Below are positions 1 through 6,088 of a DNA stretch of 7,744 nt, piece by piece. Source of the DNA: GCA-002282575 sp964416645. Lineage in GTDB: Bacteria > Pseudomonadota > Gammaproteobacteria > Thiomicrospirales > Thiomicrospiraceae. A program made the translations under genes and the position numbers. The stretch is from assembly GCA_964416645.1 (NCBI GenBank), contig CAYQEZ010000056.1, forward strand, positions 1 to 7,744. Reading direction: 5' to 3'. Each line of letters opens with the position of its first letter. Within the stretch, counting starts at the first letter, position 1. The notes under the pieces are model-generated. The model saw only the letters and a list, made by a program, of their open reading frames with translations, did not search any database and was not told the DNA's origin.

Positions 1-5
1 GAATA

Positions 6-55
6 TGGTGCCGATTGAGAGACTCGAACTCCCGACCCACTGATTACAAATCAGT
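6..55 (-). other. Attachment-site scar: 3' fragment of tRNA-Thr(TGT)
   Basis: Read on the minus strand this is the last 50 nt of a tRNA: an anticodon stem ACTGA/TCAGT closing loop TTTGTAA (anticodon TGT, threonine), a five-base variable loop, a T arm with TTCGAGT loop, the acceptor 3' strand AATCGGC, discriminator A and encoded CCA. The 5' half (acceptor GCCGATT, D arm) should follow to the right but is absent; identity to a tRNA stops at about position 55-57. The fragment points away from the adjacent integrase, so it is most simply the duplicated core of an attachment site, with the intact tRNA gene at the other, unseen end of the element. It cannot make a working tRNA itself. Confidence 0.85.
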
Positions 56-222
56 TATTAGTCAATTTTAGTTCGTTTTGCACAATCCAGATAAATCCAG
101 TCAATTCTTTATAATCATTAACTTATCGACAAACAGTGTCCAACAAGATACAATAAAAACCAATACAAGCAATGTCAATTGTGTAACCACGGTGTAACCA
201 GAAACAAAAGGAGTTCCTAACA
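56..222. promoter_or_regulatory. att-flank and integrase leader with possible promoter and GTGTAACCA repeats
   Basis: This AT-rich non-coding stretch lies between the tRNA scar and the integrase. A perfect -10 hexamer TATAAT sits at 110-115, but no good -35 is seen at 16-18 bp, so it is only a candidate int promoter. An approximate IHF-like sequence (AATCATTAACTTA, 113-125, one mismatch to the usual consensus) overlaps it. Two direct copies of GTGTAACCA (181-189 and 192-200), 11 bp apart, lie just ahead of the integrase ribosome binding site; they could be integrase arm sites or AlpA/Xis-type boxes. All of these roles are inferred. Confidence 0.4.
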
Positions 223-1563
223 ATGGCAATATCATGGCTTGAGATTGTGAACCTAGAAGCTGGCAAAATGATTGCCGATGATGTCAAAAAAGGACTCAGT
301 TTTAGAAAGACTGCAGCAGGAAAATTATTGGCTTATTTGCGCTACACACACGACGGCAAAAAAGATACCTTAGCAATTGGCAACATAAAAGACAAAAAAT
401 CTAAACAAGACGGCTACACATTAGATGAGATTCGAGAAAAAGCCGACGCACTGCTAAAACTTCATAAATCGGGAACTACCGACATACGCGGGCACATTGA
501 ACACGAACAGCAGCGCATTAGCCGCGAACGCGAACAACAGCGACGTGCTGAAGAAGAAAAAGAGCGACAAGCATTGTTAGGCAACCTAGGACGGCTAATG
601 AGTCTTTATGCTGAATATCTACAATGGCAGGGCAAGGCATCTGCTAAACAAGTGGCACGTGATTTGAACACGCACCTATATAAACACGCTATAGCCGATA
701 TGAAGGCGGATAAAGTCAGTGCAGCCGATTTAAGGGACTGGTTATCCCCACTGGTACAAGCTGGCAAAACAAACATAGCGGATAAACTCAGGACATACGT
801 CAAGACCGCTTACAATTTAGCCCTAACAGCAGAAAGCAACCCCACCCTACCCGACGGCTTCGCTGTTTTTGCCGCCATAGATAAAAATCCTGCTGACAAA
901 ATACCTAAGCTATACGCCCATAGCACCAAAAACGAACGCACGGTTTTAACTGCAGACGAACTACGCGCCTATTATCAGCAACTCAAAGACCACCCCCATA
1001 GCGCACATAATGACGTTTTACTGCTGAGTTTGTTACTTGCGGGACAACGAACAACACAGCTTGCGAATTGCAGCATTCATGACATTAATCGTCAAGACTG
1101 GATAATCACACAATGGGACGGCAAAGGCAGACGAAGCGACGCACGTCGTCACGACTTGCCATTACAGGGAGAATCATTGCAGCTTATCACTCGCAGAATG
1201 CAGACGGCTCTGGTGCAACAAACGGACCTATTATTTACCAATGATAAGGTAGTGGTTAATAAACACACCCTAAGCAATCACTGCAGCGACATCAGCAAAA
1301 AAATGTTAGAGGCGGGACTGGTTAGCCTACCTTTTGGTTTACATGATGTGCGTCGGGCGTGTGAAACATTGCTTTCAAAAATGGGAGTCAGTAAAGATAT
1401 GAAGGCACAGCTACTCAGTCACGGCATGTCAGGCGTTCAAGATAAACACTACGACCGACACGACTATATGGATGAAAAACGACGCGCATTAATTTGCTGG
1501 CAAGATATGCTTAATGCAGCACCTGCAGCCAAAATTATACCGATGCGAACAAAAGCAGCTTAA
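223..1563 (+). CDS. int: Tyrosine recombinase / phage-type integrase
   Basis: Site-specific DNA recombinase expected to integrate and excise the element at the tRNA-Thr site. The 446 residues fit the P4-like integrase size. The N-terminal part (about 1-90) resembles an arm-binding domain, followed by a charged, probably coiled-coil stretch rich in E/R/Q (about 93-118), a core-binding domain (about 120-210) and the catalytic domain. Visible active-site residues are Arg276 (in LLAGQRTTQL), His374-x-x-Arg377 (GLHDVRR), His400 (LLSHG) and the nucleophile Tyr410 (KHYDRHDY). The Lys of the beta-hairpin is probably in WDGKGRR. Start ATG 223 has a good Shine-Dalgarno sequence (AAAGGAG, 207-213). It is transcribed away from the tRNA scar into the element, with the attachment core 170 bp upstream, the usual arrangement. 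The catalytic set is complete, so it looks functional. Confidence 0.95.
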   Translation: MAISWLEIVNLEAGKMIADDVKKGLSFRKTAAGKLLAYLRYTHDGKKDTLAIGNIKDKKSKQDGYTLDEIREKADALLKLHKSGTTDIRGHIEHEQQRISREREQQRRAEEEKERQALLGNLGRLMSLYAEYLQWQGKASAKQVARDLNTHLYKHAIADMKADKVSAADLRDWLSPLVQAGKTNIADKLRTYVKTAYNLALTAESNPTLPDGFAVFAAIDKNPADKIPKLYAHSTKNERTVLTADELRAYYQQLKDHPHSAHNDVLLLSLLLAGQRTTQLANCSIHDINRQDWIITQWDGKGRRSDARRHDLPLQGESLQLITRRMQTALVQQTDLLFTNDKVVVNKHTLSNHCSDISKKMLEAGLVSLPFGLHDVRRACETLLSKMGVSKDMKAQLLSHGMSGVQDKHYDRHDYMDEKRRALICWQDMLNAAPAAKIIPMRTKAA

Positions 1564-1587
1564 CAAATATATCTAAATAGGTATAAT
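1560..1587 (+). promoter_or_regulatory. Promoter overlapping the int stop codon
   Basis: A -35 element TTAACA (1560-1565, five of six matches) and a perfect -10 TATAAT (1582-1587) are separated by 16 bp. The -35 overlaps the integrase stop codon. Transcription would start around 1594, on or next to the ATG of the following HTH gene, so that message would be leaderless or use a later start. Predicted by eye only. Confidence 0.6.
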
Positions 1588-1593
1588 AAGACA

Positions 1594-1965
1594 ATGAAGA
1601 CCTTATCACTTAAGCCGAACAGCACCACAATGGAGCATAACACCGTGACCGAATTTGAAGAAAGCACGGGTAACATGTATCAAGATTTAGGCTTTGATGA
1701 CGCACAAGAGATGCAGGTAAAGGCAACTCTTGCGACAAAAATAAGCGACATCATTAAACGTCGCAAACTCACCCAAAAGCAAGCCGCTGAATTATTAGCT
1801 ATGCCACAACCCAAAGTATCAGCAATGCTACGCGGACATTTTAGGGGTATCAGTGAGGCTAAAATGCTTGCATGCTTAAATGCCTTGGGGCGTGATGTGC
1901 AGATTGTCGTTAAAAAATCATCTCGCACACATGCAAGCGGGCATACTAGTGTTGTGTTTGCTTGA
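1594..1965 (+). CDS. HigA-like / XRE-type helix-turn-helix regulator without a toxin partner
   Basis: DNA-binding protein of 123 residues. The segment from about 24 to 108 (GNMYQDLGF through LGRDVQIVVKK) matches the pattern of the HTH_37 / HigA-like XRE group, with the helix-turn-helix at about 60-81 (LTQKQAAELLAMPQPKVSAML). Members are often antitoxins that follow a RelE/HigB toxin and repress their own promoter; here the gene upstream is the integrase and no toxin reading frame is present, so it is either an orphan antitoxin or an element repressor. The start is uncertain: ATG 1594 has no Shine-Dalgarno sequence and coincides with the predicted transcription start; ATG 1630, GTG 1645 and ATG 1675 also lack a good one, and the conserved domain would survive all but the last. 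A terminator follows. Confidence 0.85.
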   Translation: MKTLSLKPNSTTMEHNTVTEFEESTGNMYQDLGFDDAQEMQVKATLATKISDIIKRRKLTQKQAAELLAMPQPKVSAMLRGHFRGISEAKMLACLNALGRDVQIVVKKSSRTHASGHTSVVFA

Positions 1966-2007
1966 TAGGCAACCCTATTGCTATTAACTGACAAATACCC
2001 CGACACA

Positions 2008-2041
2008 TTAGAACGCTTAATCAGCGTTTAACTTATTTTTT
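2008..2041 (+). terminator. Rho-independent terminator after the HTH gene
   Basis: AACGCT (2012-2017) pairs with AGCGTT (2023-2028) around a five-base loop; the stem extends by TTA/TAA across a bulged G2011. A T-rich tail (TTATTTTTT, 2033-2041) follows. It separates the integrase/regulator unit from the next promoter. Confidence 0.7.
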
Positions 2042-2067
2042 CAAGTTTAAGAAAAAACACTTGCTTA

Positions 2068-2096
2068 TTGATTCTGAGTCATTGTTATAGTATAGT
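2068..2096 (+). promoter_or_regulatory. Sigma70-type promoter of the 113-aa gene
   Basis: TTGATT (2068-2073) and TATAGT (2091-2096) are spaced by 17 bp; an alternative overlapping TATAGT lies at 2086-2091. Transcription would begin near 2103, leaving a leader of about 40 nt. A 14-bp sequence (2092-2105) overlapping the -10 and start point recurs at 2592-2605 and could be an operator. Confidence 0.6.
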
Positions 2097-2141
2097 CCAT
2101 TCTAGTACAAGATGTTGTATTTTGATTTATTAAGGAGATAC

Positions 2142-2483
2142 ATGACCACAACACCACAAAACAGCATTGCTATGAACTACTCAGTATTGGAGAAAAGAAT
2201 AAAGCTGATTATTGACCATGCTCTTAAGGAGTCAAAAAAACGTGGTGTAAGTTTAATTTCTGCTGTTTTTGATATAATGCTTTGGGACAAATCTGAGCAA
2301 CCAGCAAAAACACCTGAATGGCTCAAACATCTATCAGCAATAATTAGCCTTTTTTATTACGCGCTATCGCTTATCGCAAGCCGTCAATTATTTGCACAAC
2401 ACTATCACAAGACACATCAATCAATAGTCTTAAAACCTAGACTTATCAAACCTCAATTCAGCACAGCACCGCCTAAATTCTAA
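2142..2483 (+). CDS. Unrecognised 113-aa protein with a possible membrane segment
   Basis: I do not recognise this protein. The open frame extends up to 2112, but ATG 2142 is preceded by a near-ideal Shine-Dalgarno sequence (AAGGAGAT, 2132-2139), so I take it as the start. The N-terminal half is helical-looking and basic (about 14-50, with LEKRIKLIIDHALKESKKRG). Residues 64-79 (LSAIISLFYYALSLIA) form a short hydrophobic stretch that may be a single membrane helix or a buried helix. The C-terminal tail is basic and proline-rich. It stands alone between a terminator and the alpA leader with its own good promoter, a position where satellites and prophages often carry accessory cargo. Function unknown. 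Confidence 0.7.
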   Translation: MTTTPQNSIAMNYSVLEKRIKLIIDHALKESKKRGVSLISAVFDIMLWDKSEQPAKTPEWLKHLSAIISLFYYALSLIASRQLFAQHYHKTHQSIVLKPRLIKPQFSTAPPKF

Positions 2484-2711
2484 ATCATCTTTTTTGTTTA
2501 TCTGCTTTTGTCATATCCCGTGGTATTGACGAAAAAAAAGCGGTACGCATTGAAGGTAACCGCCTAACGTGTCTTTTAGGGACAACTATACATAGTCCAT
2601 TATAGACCATCAGAGTCTAAATATAAAACAGGACTACCCTTAGAAGCCTTGCTATTGGTTTGCTTATCCGTGCGTGCCGTTCCGTAAAAGTAATTATATG
2701 GAGCGCATTTT
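2484..2711. promoter_or_regulatory. alpA upstream control region
   Basis: No gene is supported in these 228 bases. Visible elements: a hairpin GCGGT (2540-2544) / ACCGC (2559-2563); a perfect GGTAACC heptamer (2555-2561), the same motif as in the array at 6096-6312; a 14-bp copy (2592-2605) of the sequence over the upstream gene's promoter; an inverted repeat TAGAC (2603-2607) / GTCTA (2615-2619); and a possible -10 TATAAA (2622-2627) without a convincing -35. The Shine-Dalgarno GGAG of alpA is at 2700-2703. The region probably holds the promoter and operators of the replication operon, but I cannot place the promoter firmly. Confidence 0.45.
2532..2563 (-). terminator. Possible minus-strand terminator
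   Basis: On the minus strand a GCGGT...ACCGC stem with a 14-nt loop is followed directly by eight Ts (complement of A2532-2539). The shape is that of an intrinsic terminator for a transcript running leftward from the alpA region. The stem is only 5-6 bp, so this is tentative. Confidence 0.4.
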
Positions 2712-2942
2712 ATGCCTACAAACAACCCAACCGTATTAACCAGCCAAACAATTACCTCACTCAATAACGAACGCTTACTACGTTTACCAGAAGTATTGCA
2801 GCGCATACCTGTATCTAAGTCATCATGGTGGGCATGGATAAAAGACGGCAAAGCACCTGCAGGCGTTAAGCTGGGATTGCGCGTGACCGCATGGCGTGAG
2901 TCTGATATTAACGACTTTGTCGCAAAGTTGGGGGCGGTATAA
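2712..2942 (+). CDS. alpA: AlpA-family transcriptional regulator
   Basis: Small MerR-like DNA-binding protein of 76 residues. The segment 21-70 has the AlpA family pattern: RLLRLPEVLQRIPVSKSSWWAWIKDG (winged HTH recognition region), then AGVKLGLRVTAWRESDINDFV, where the Arg-x-x-x-Trp-x-x-x-Asp-Ile wing is typical. In P4-like elements relatives (Vis, AlpA) act as excisionase and as regulators of early promoters, so a role in excision and early control is likely here. ATG 2712 has GGAG 8 bp upstream. It is the first gene of the replication operon; its stop codon directly abuts the next ATG (2943). A GGTAACC heptamer lies 150 bp upstream and may be one of its sites, which is inference. Confidence 0.88.
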   Translation: MPTNNPTVLTSQTITSLNNERLLRLPEVLQRIPVSKSSWWAWIKDGKAPAGVKLGLRVTAWRESDINDFVAKLGAV

Positions 2943-3245
2943 ATGAAAACGCCCCATTCAGACAAGCCGAACGAGGCGCAAACAAATAAAAACAGCACGG
3001 ACAATAATACCAGAATCACCGTCAAAAGTGCTGTTCTTAACTACCTAAAATCAGGCAGAAAGCTAACCAGTAACGAAGCGTTATTGATGTTTGGCACAAG
3101 TAGACTAGGGGCTGTTATTCATTCCCTACGCAAGCAAGGCTATTGCATTAAGACGGACACTATCGAGGTCAAGGCTGGCACAGGCAAGCCAACAGCACAT
3201 AATGCACACGTTGCTAGTTATAGCCTTGTTGGGGGGGATGTATGA
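2943..3245 (+). CDS. Winged-helix (HTH_39-like) small protein
   Basis: A 100-residue protein with a polar, probably disordered N-terminus (1-25) and a winged-helix-like domain (about 27-95). The core AVLNYLKSGRKLTSNEALLMF followed by GTSRLGAVIHSLRKQGYCI fits the HTH_39 domain seen in small phage and satellite proteins encoded next to replication genes. Its partner and exact job are unknown; an accessory DNA-binding role in replication or operon control is the natural guess. ATG 2943 follows the alpA stop without spacing, with GGGGG (2930-2934) as a Shine-Dalgarno substitute, so translation is probably coupled. The stop overlaps the next start (ATGA at 3242). Confidence 0.8.
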   Translation: MKTPHSDKPNEAQTNKNSTDNNTRITVKSAVLNYLKSGRKLTSNEALLMFGTSRLGAVIHSLRKQGYCIKTDTIEVKAGTGKPTAHNAHVASYSLVGGDV

Positions 3246-4150
3246 GCGGACTACACGCAACAGCGCAATCAATCGGCATCAATCCAGCGCGCTTGCCACT
3301 CACCCCCACTATTGGCAAATGGTATCGACTACCACTAATCGGCAAACCCAATAGCAACACCAGTGGACGCGCTAAAGCATTAGGTGCGGGCGTGGTGTAT
3401 TTGCAGAATATGGCAACAGGTGACAAGGTTACTTATTTTGACGATAAACCAACAGATAAAGCCGAATTAACACGCTGGCACAAACAAGCCAAAGCAGCAC
3501 AGGCACAAGCTAAACGAGAGCAAGATAAACAATACCACGCAGCAGCTATTAGGGCTCGTTGTTGTTGGTTTGATTCATGCGTGGCACCCGATATGAACCA
3601 TGCGTACTTAGTCAAAAAACGACTTAAACCCTATGGACTTCGACAATTAAAGCATGAATTAGTTGTACCTGTTTACTCACTGACAGACGGCAAAATTCAA
3701 AGCCTGCAATTCATCGCACCAAACGCCTCAAAGCGATTCCTAACAGGCGGTAAAAGCAAGGACGGTTTCTATACTAACCGCCCCTTTCAGCCGGCTAACG
3801 ATAAGCGCATTATTATTGCGGAAGGGTGGGCAACCAGCCAAAGCCTTTCACAGCAATGGAAGGTGCAGGGCTGGCATCTTGTCGCATTCAATTCGGGTAA
3901 CTTGCTGGCAGTTGCTAAATCCATGCGCTTACAGTTCCCTAAGATTGATATCATCATAGCAGCCGATAATGATGAAAGCGGGAATGGTCAAGAGAAAGCA
4001 ACACAAGCCGCCAAAGCGGTAAACGGTAAGCTATCAATGCCACTATTTACCAGTGAAGAACGAGACCAATACGGCAAAGTGTCAGACTGGCAAGATAGAT
4101 GGATGATAGACCAACGCAATAGAAAGGAGTTATCTCGTTATGCTGATTGA
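3242..4150 (+). CDS. Toprim-domain DNA primase
   Basis: A 302-residue primase-like protein expected to make primers for replication of the element. The Toprim fold is visible: motif I IIIAEGWATSQSL with Glu194, motif II IIIAADNDESG with Asp242 and Asp244, and a C-terminal VSDWQD with Asp282-Trp283, as in TraC/P4-alpha-type primases. The N-terminal half is lysine- and glutamine-rich (KQAKAAQAQAKREQDKQ) and contains ELVVPVYSLTDGKIQSLQFI before the Toprim. No N-terminal CxxC...CxxC zinc-binding motif is seen; the only cysteine cluster is CCWFDSC near 105-111. Start ATG 3242 overlaps the upstream stop and follows a G7 run (3231-3237). The end overlaps the helicase start by 11 bp, so priming and helicase activities sit on two adjacent proteins instead of one fused protein. 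Confidence 0.9.
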   Translation: MSGLHATAQSIGINPARLPLTPTIGKWYRLPLIGKPNSNTSGRAKALGAGVVYLQNMATGDKVTYFDDKPTDKAELTRWHKQAKAAQAQAKREQDKQYHAAAIRARCCWFDSCVAPDMNHAYLVKKRLKPYGLRQLKHELVVPVYSLTDGKIQSLQFIAPNASKRFLTGGKSKDGFYTNRPFQPANDKRIIIAEGWATSQSLSQQWKVQGWHLVAFNSGNLLAVAKSMRLQFPKIDIIIAADNDESGNGQEKATQAAKAVNGKLSMPLFTSEERDQYGKVSDWQDRWMIDQRNRKELSRYAD

Positions 4151-6088
4151 TTCCGCTATTGTAGAAGAAAAAAATGCGTTTAATGATGCGCTGACAACGA
4201 CCAACGAAGTAACCACCAACGCCCCTTCAGAGGGGCAACACCTTTACCAATTCAATTATGGCGGTGGAAGGTTCGAGGTGTCGGATTCAGGTGTCTACTT
4301 TATAGGTACAGATGACGAGGGCAACGACAAAAAGCCGTTGTTTATTTGCTCTCGAATAGATGTAATCGGTTTTACAAGTTCAACCAGCGGGGATAATTGG
4401 GGGCGTATGGTTTCATTTACCGACCGTAAGANNNNNNNNNNNNNNNNNNNNNNNNNNNNNNNNNNNNNNNNNNNNNNNNNNNNNNNNNNNNNNNNNNNNN
4501 NNNNNNNNNNNNNNNNNNNNNNNNNNNNNNNAGTTCAACCAGCGGGGATAATTGGGGGCGTATGGTTTCATTTACCGACCGTAAGAATCGCACCAAACGC
4601 CTGCCCATACCAGCGACAATGTGGCAGGGGGACGGCTTGCGGTTACGTGAGTTGCTAGCTGATATGGGGCTAGATATTTCGAGCAACAGCACAAGCCGCA
4701 AATTAATGATGGATTACCTAGCAACAGCACCCGCCCCAACTCAATTCGAGAGCGTGGACAAATTAGGCTGGCATGATGATGTATTTGTGTTACCCGATAA
4801 GGCTATCAGTAACAACCCGCTTGATTACTTGATTTATCAAAGTAGCAATCCGCCCCCGTCATACGCACAGGCTGGCACGTTGGAGGAATGGCGTGAAAAC
4901 ATAGCCAAATATGCGAGCGGTAACAGCCGTTTGCTGTTTGCTATTAGCGTGGCGTTTGCCGCTCCTATGATGCACTTAGCAGGCTTTAGAACAAGCACGG
5001 GCTTTCACATTCGTGGAGGTAGTACCGAGGGTAAAAGTACCATAATGGAAGCCGCTGTTAGTGTCTACGGTAAACCTGAAAACTATATGAAAACGTGGCG
5101 TAATACCGCCAATGCTCTCGAAGGTACAGCACTGGCACATAATGACGGACTGTTAGCACTAGATGAGCTATCCCAGATCAACCCTAGAGACCTTGATACC
5201 GTGGCGTATATGTTGGGTAACGGACAAAAGAAAGGACGGGCAACGGTAACGGGCAACGCTAAGCCCGTAAATACTTGGAGACTACTTTATCTAAGCAACG
5301 GAGAGGAATCGCTATCAGGTATGCTATCAAAGGTTGACATTAAAACTAATGCGGGTCAAGAGATGCGTTTTATTGATATAGCTTCAAACGCTGGCACGGG
5401 ATTAGGTTGTTTTGACACTTGTCACGGGTTAGACGGTGCAACGCTATCAAACATCATCAAGGGCAACGCTGGCAGGTATTACGGTGCTGTTGGTATAGCG
5501 TGGTTAAATCTGTTAGTAGAAACAAAGGGGGATGCTAACTTTAGATCATCTATTGACGCATTCAAGCGGGACGCACTACCACCAACGGCAACCAGTCAAC
5601 ACGGGCGGGCGTGCGATTATTTCGGCTTAGTGGCAACAGCGGGCGAGCTGGCAACGCAGGAAGGGCTGACAGGCTGGCAAAGTGGCGAAGTGTGGCAGGC
5701 GTGCAAGCGTTTATTCACTGAATGGATGGAATCATTCGGAACTGGCAACAAAGAGACCGCCAATATCATAGCGCATGTAAGGGGCTTTATTGAGGCGCAT
5801 GGTGCTAGCCGATTCGAGAGCATAGACTCAAACGGTAACGAGCGCATTATTAACCGTGTAGGGTTTGTTCGAGAGCATAACGAAGGGCTTGAATATCTTT
5901 TTATGCCTACCATGTTCGATAGCGAACTATGCAAGGGCTTTGATAAAAAACGAGTGATTAGCACCTTGATAGAAGCGGGCGCGTTAATACCAGCCAACGA
6001 CGGTAAACCAGCAACGCTAATAAGTGTTAGTAGGGTAAAAATGAAATTATACAGGCTCAAAGCTGAAAAATTGTTTAGAACCGATTAA
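4140..6088 (+). CDS. DUF927-type replicative helicase (interrupted by an assembly gap)
   Basis: ATPase of the DUF927 / primase-helicase group, the likely DNA unwinding partner of the primase just upstream. As given, the gene is broken by 100 Ns (4432-4531) flanked by an exact 55-bp repeat. Removing the Ns and one copy (155 bp) rejoins both halves in frame, giving 597 residues, a normal size. The rejoined text GDNWGRMVSFTDRK-NRTKRL is what the family shows at this point. Walker A is GGSTEGKST (241-249, Lys247); Walker B is GLLALDEL (Asp290-Glu291). The C-terminus (SRFESIDSNG and following) is also family-like. ATG 4140 has AAGGAG at 4124-4129 and overlaps the primase end by 11 bp. An apparent start at 4562 is an artefact of the gap. 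The repeat array starting at 6096 follows the stop at once. Confidence 0.9.
4377..4431 (+). repeat. Left copy of the 55-bp duplicate beside the gap
   Basis: These 55 bases, ending at the first N, are identical to 4532-4586. Exact duplicated contig ends of a k-mer-like length on both sides of a fixed 100-N spacer are the mark of a scaffolder that failed to merge overlapping contigs. Confidence 0.9.
4432..4531. other. Assembly gap of exactly 100 Ns
   Basis: A run of exactly 100 Ns, the conventional placeholder for a gap of unknown size. Flanking duplication and frame restoration show that no sequence, or very little, is really missing. Confidence 0.97.
4532..4586 (+). repeat. Right copy of the 55-bp duplicate beside the gap
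   Basis: Identical to 4377-4431; the shared text begins AGTTCAACCAGCGG and ends ACCGACCGTAAGA. Offset between the copies is 155 bp, and collapsing it keeps the helicase reading frame open. Confidence 0.9.

Noticed and set aside
6..55. Functional tRNA-Thr gene
   Set aside because: The acceptor 5' strand and D arm are missing to the right, so it is only the 3' portion.
1680..2006. Minus-strand frame of 108 codons as a toxin partner of the HigA-like regulator
   Set aside because: It is fully antisense to the regulator, cysteine-rich and unlike RelE/HigB; no start signals.
2600..3025. Minus-strand open frame of 141 codons with a hydrophobic N-terminus
   Set aside because: It is antisense to alpA and the start of the HTH_39 gene, both well supported, and has no plausible ribosome site or family pattern.
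4140..4658. Separate 172-aa gene reading through the Ns
   Set aside because: Translation across placeholder Ns puts the downstream part in the wrong frame; the C-terminal text after the Ns is an artefact.
5617..6060. Minus-strand frame of 147 codons
   Set aside because: Shadow of the helicase gene; no start signals and low-complexity composition.
4562..6088. Separate 508-aa gene starting at 4562
   Set aside because: The start lies inside the duplicated 55-bp contig end; the true gene begins at 4140 once the gap is collapsed.
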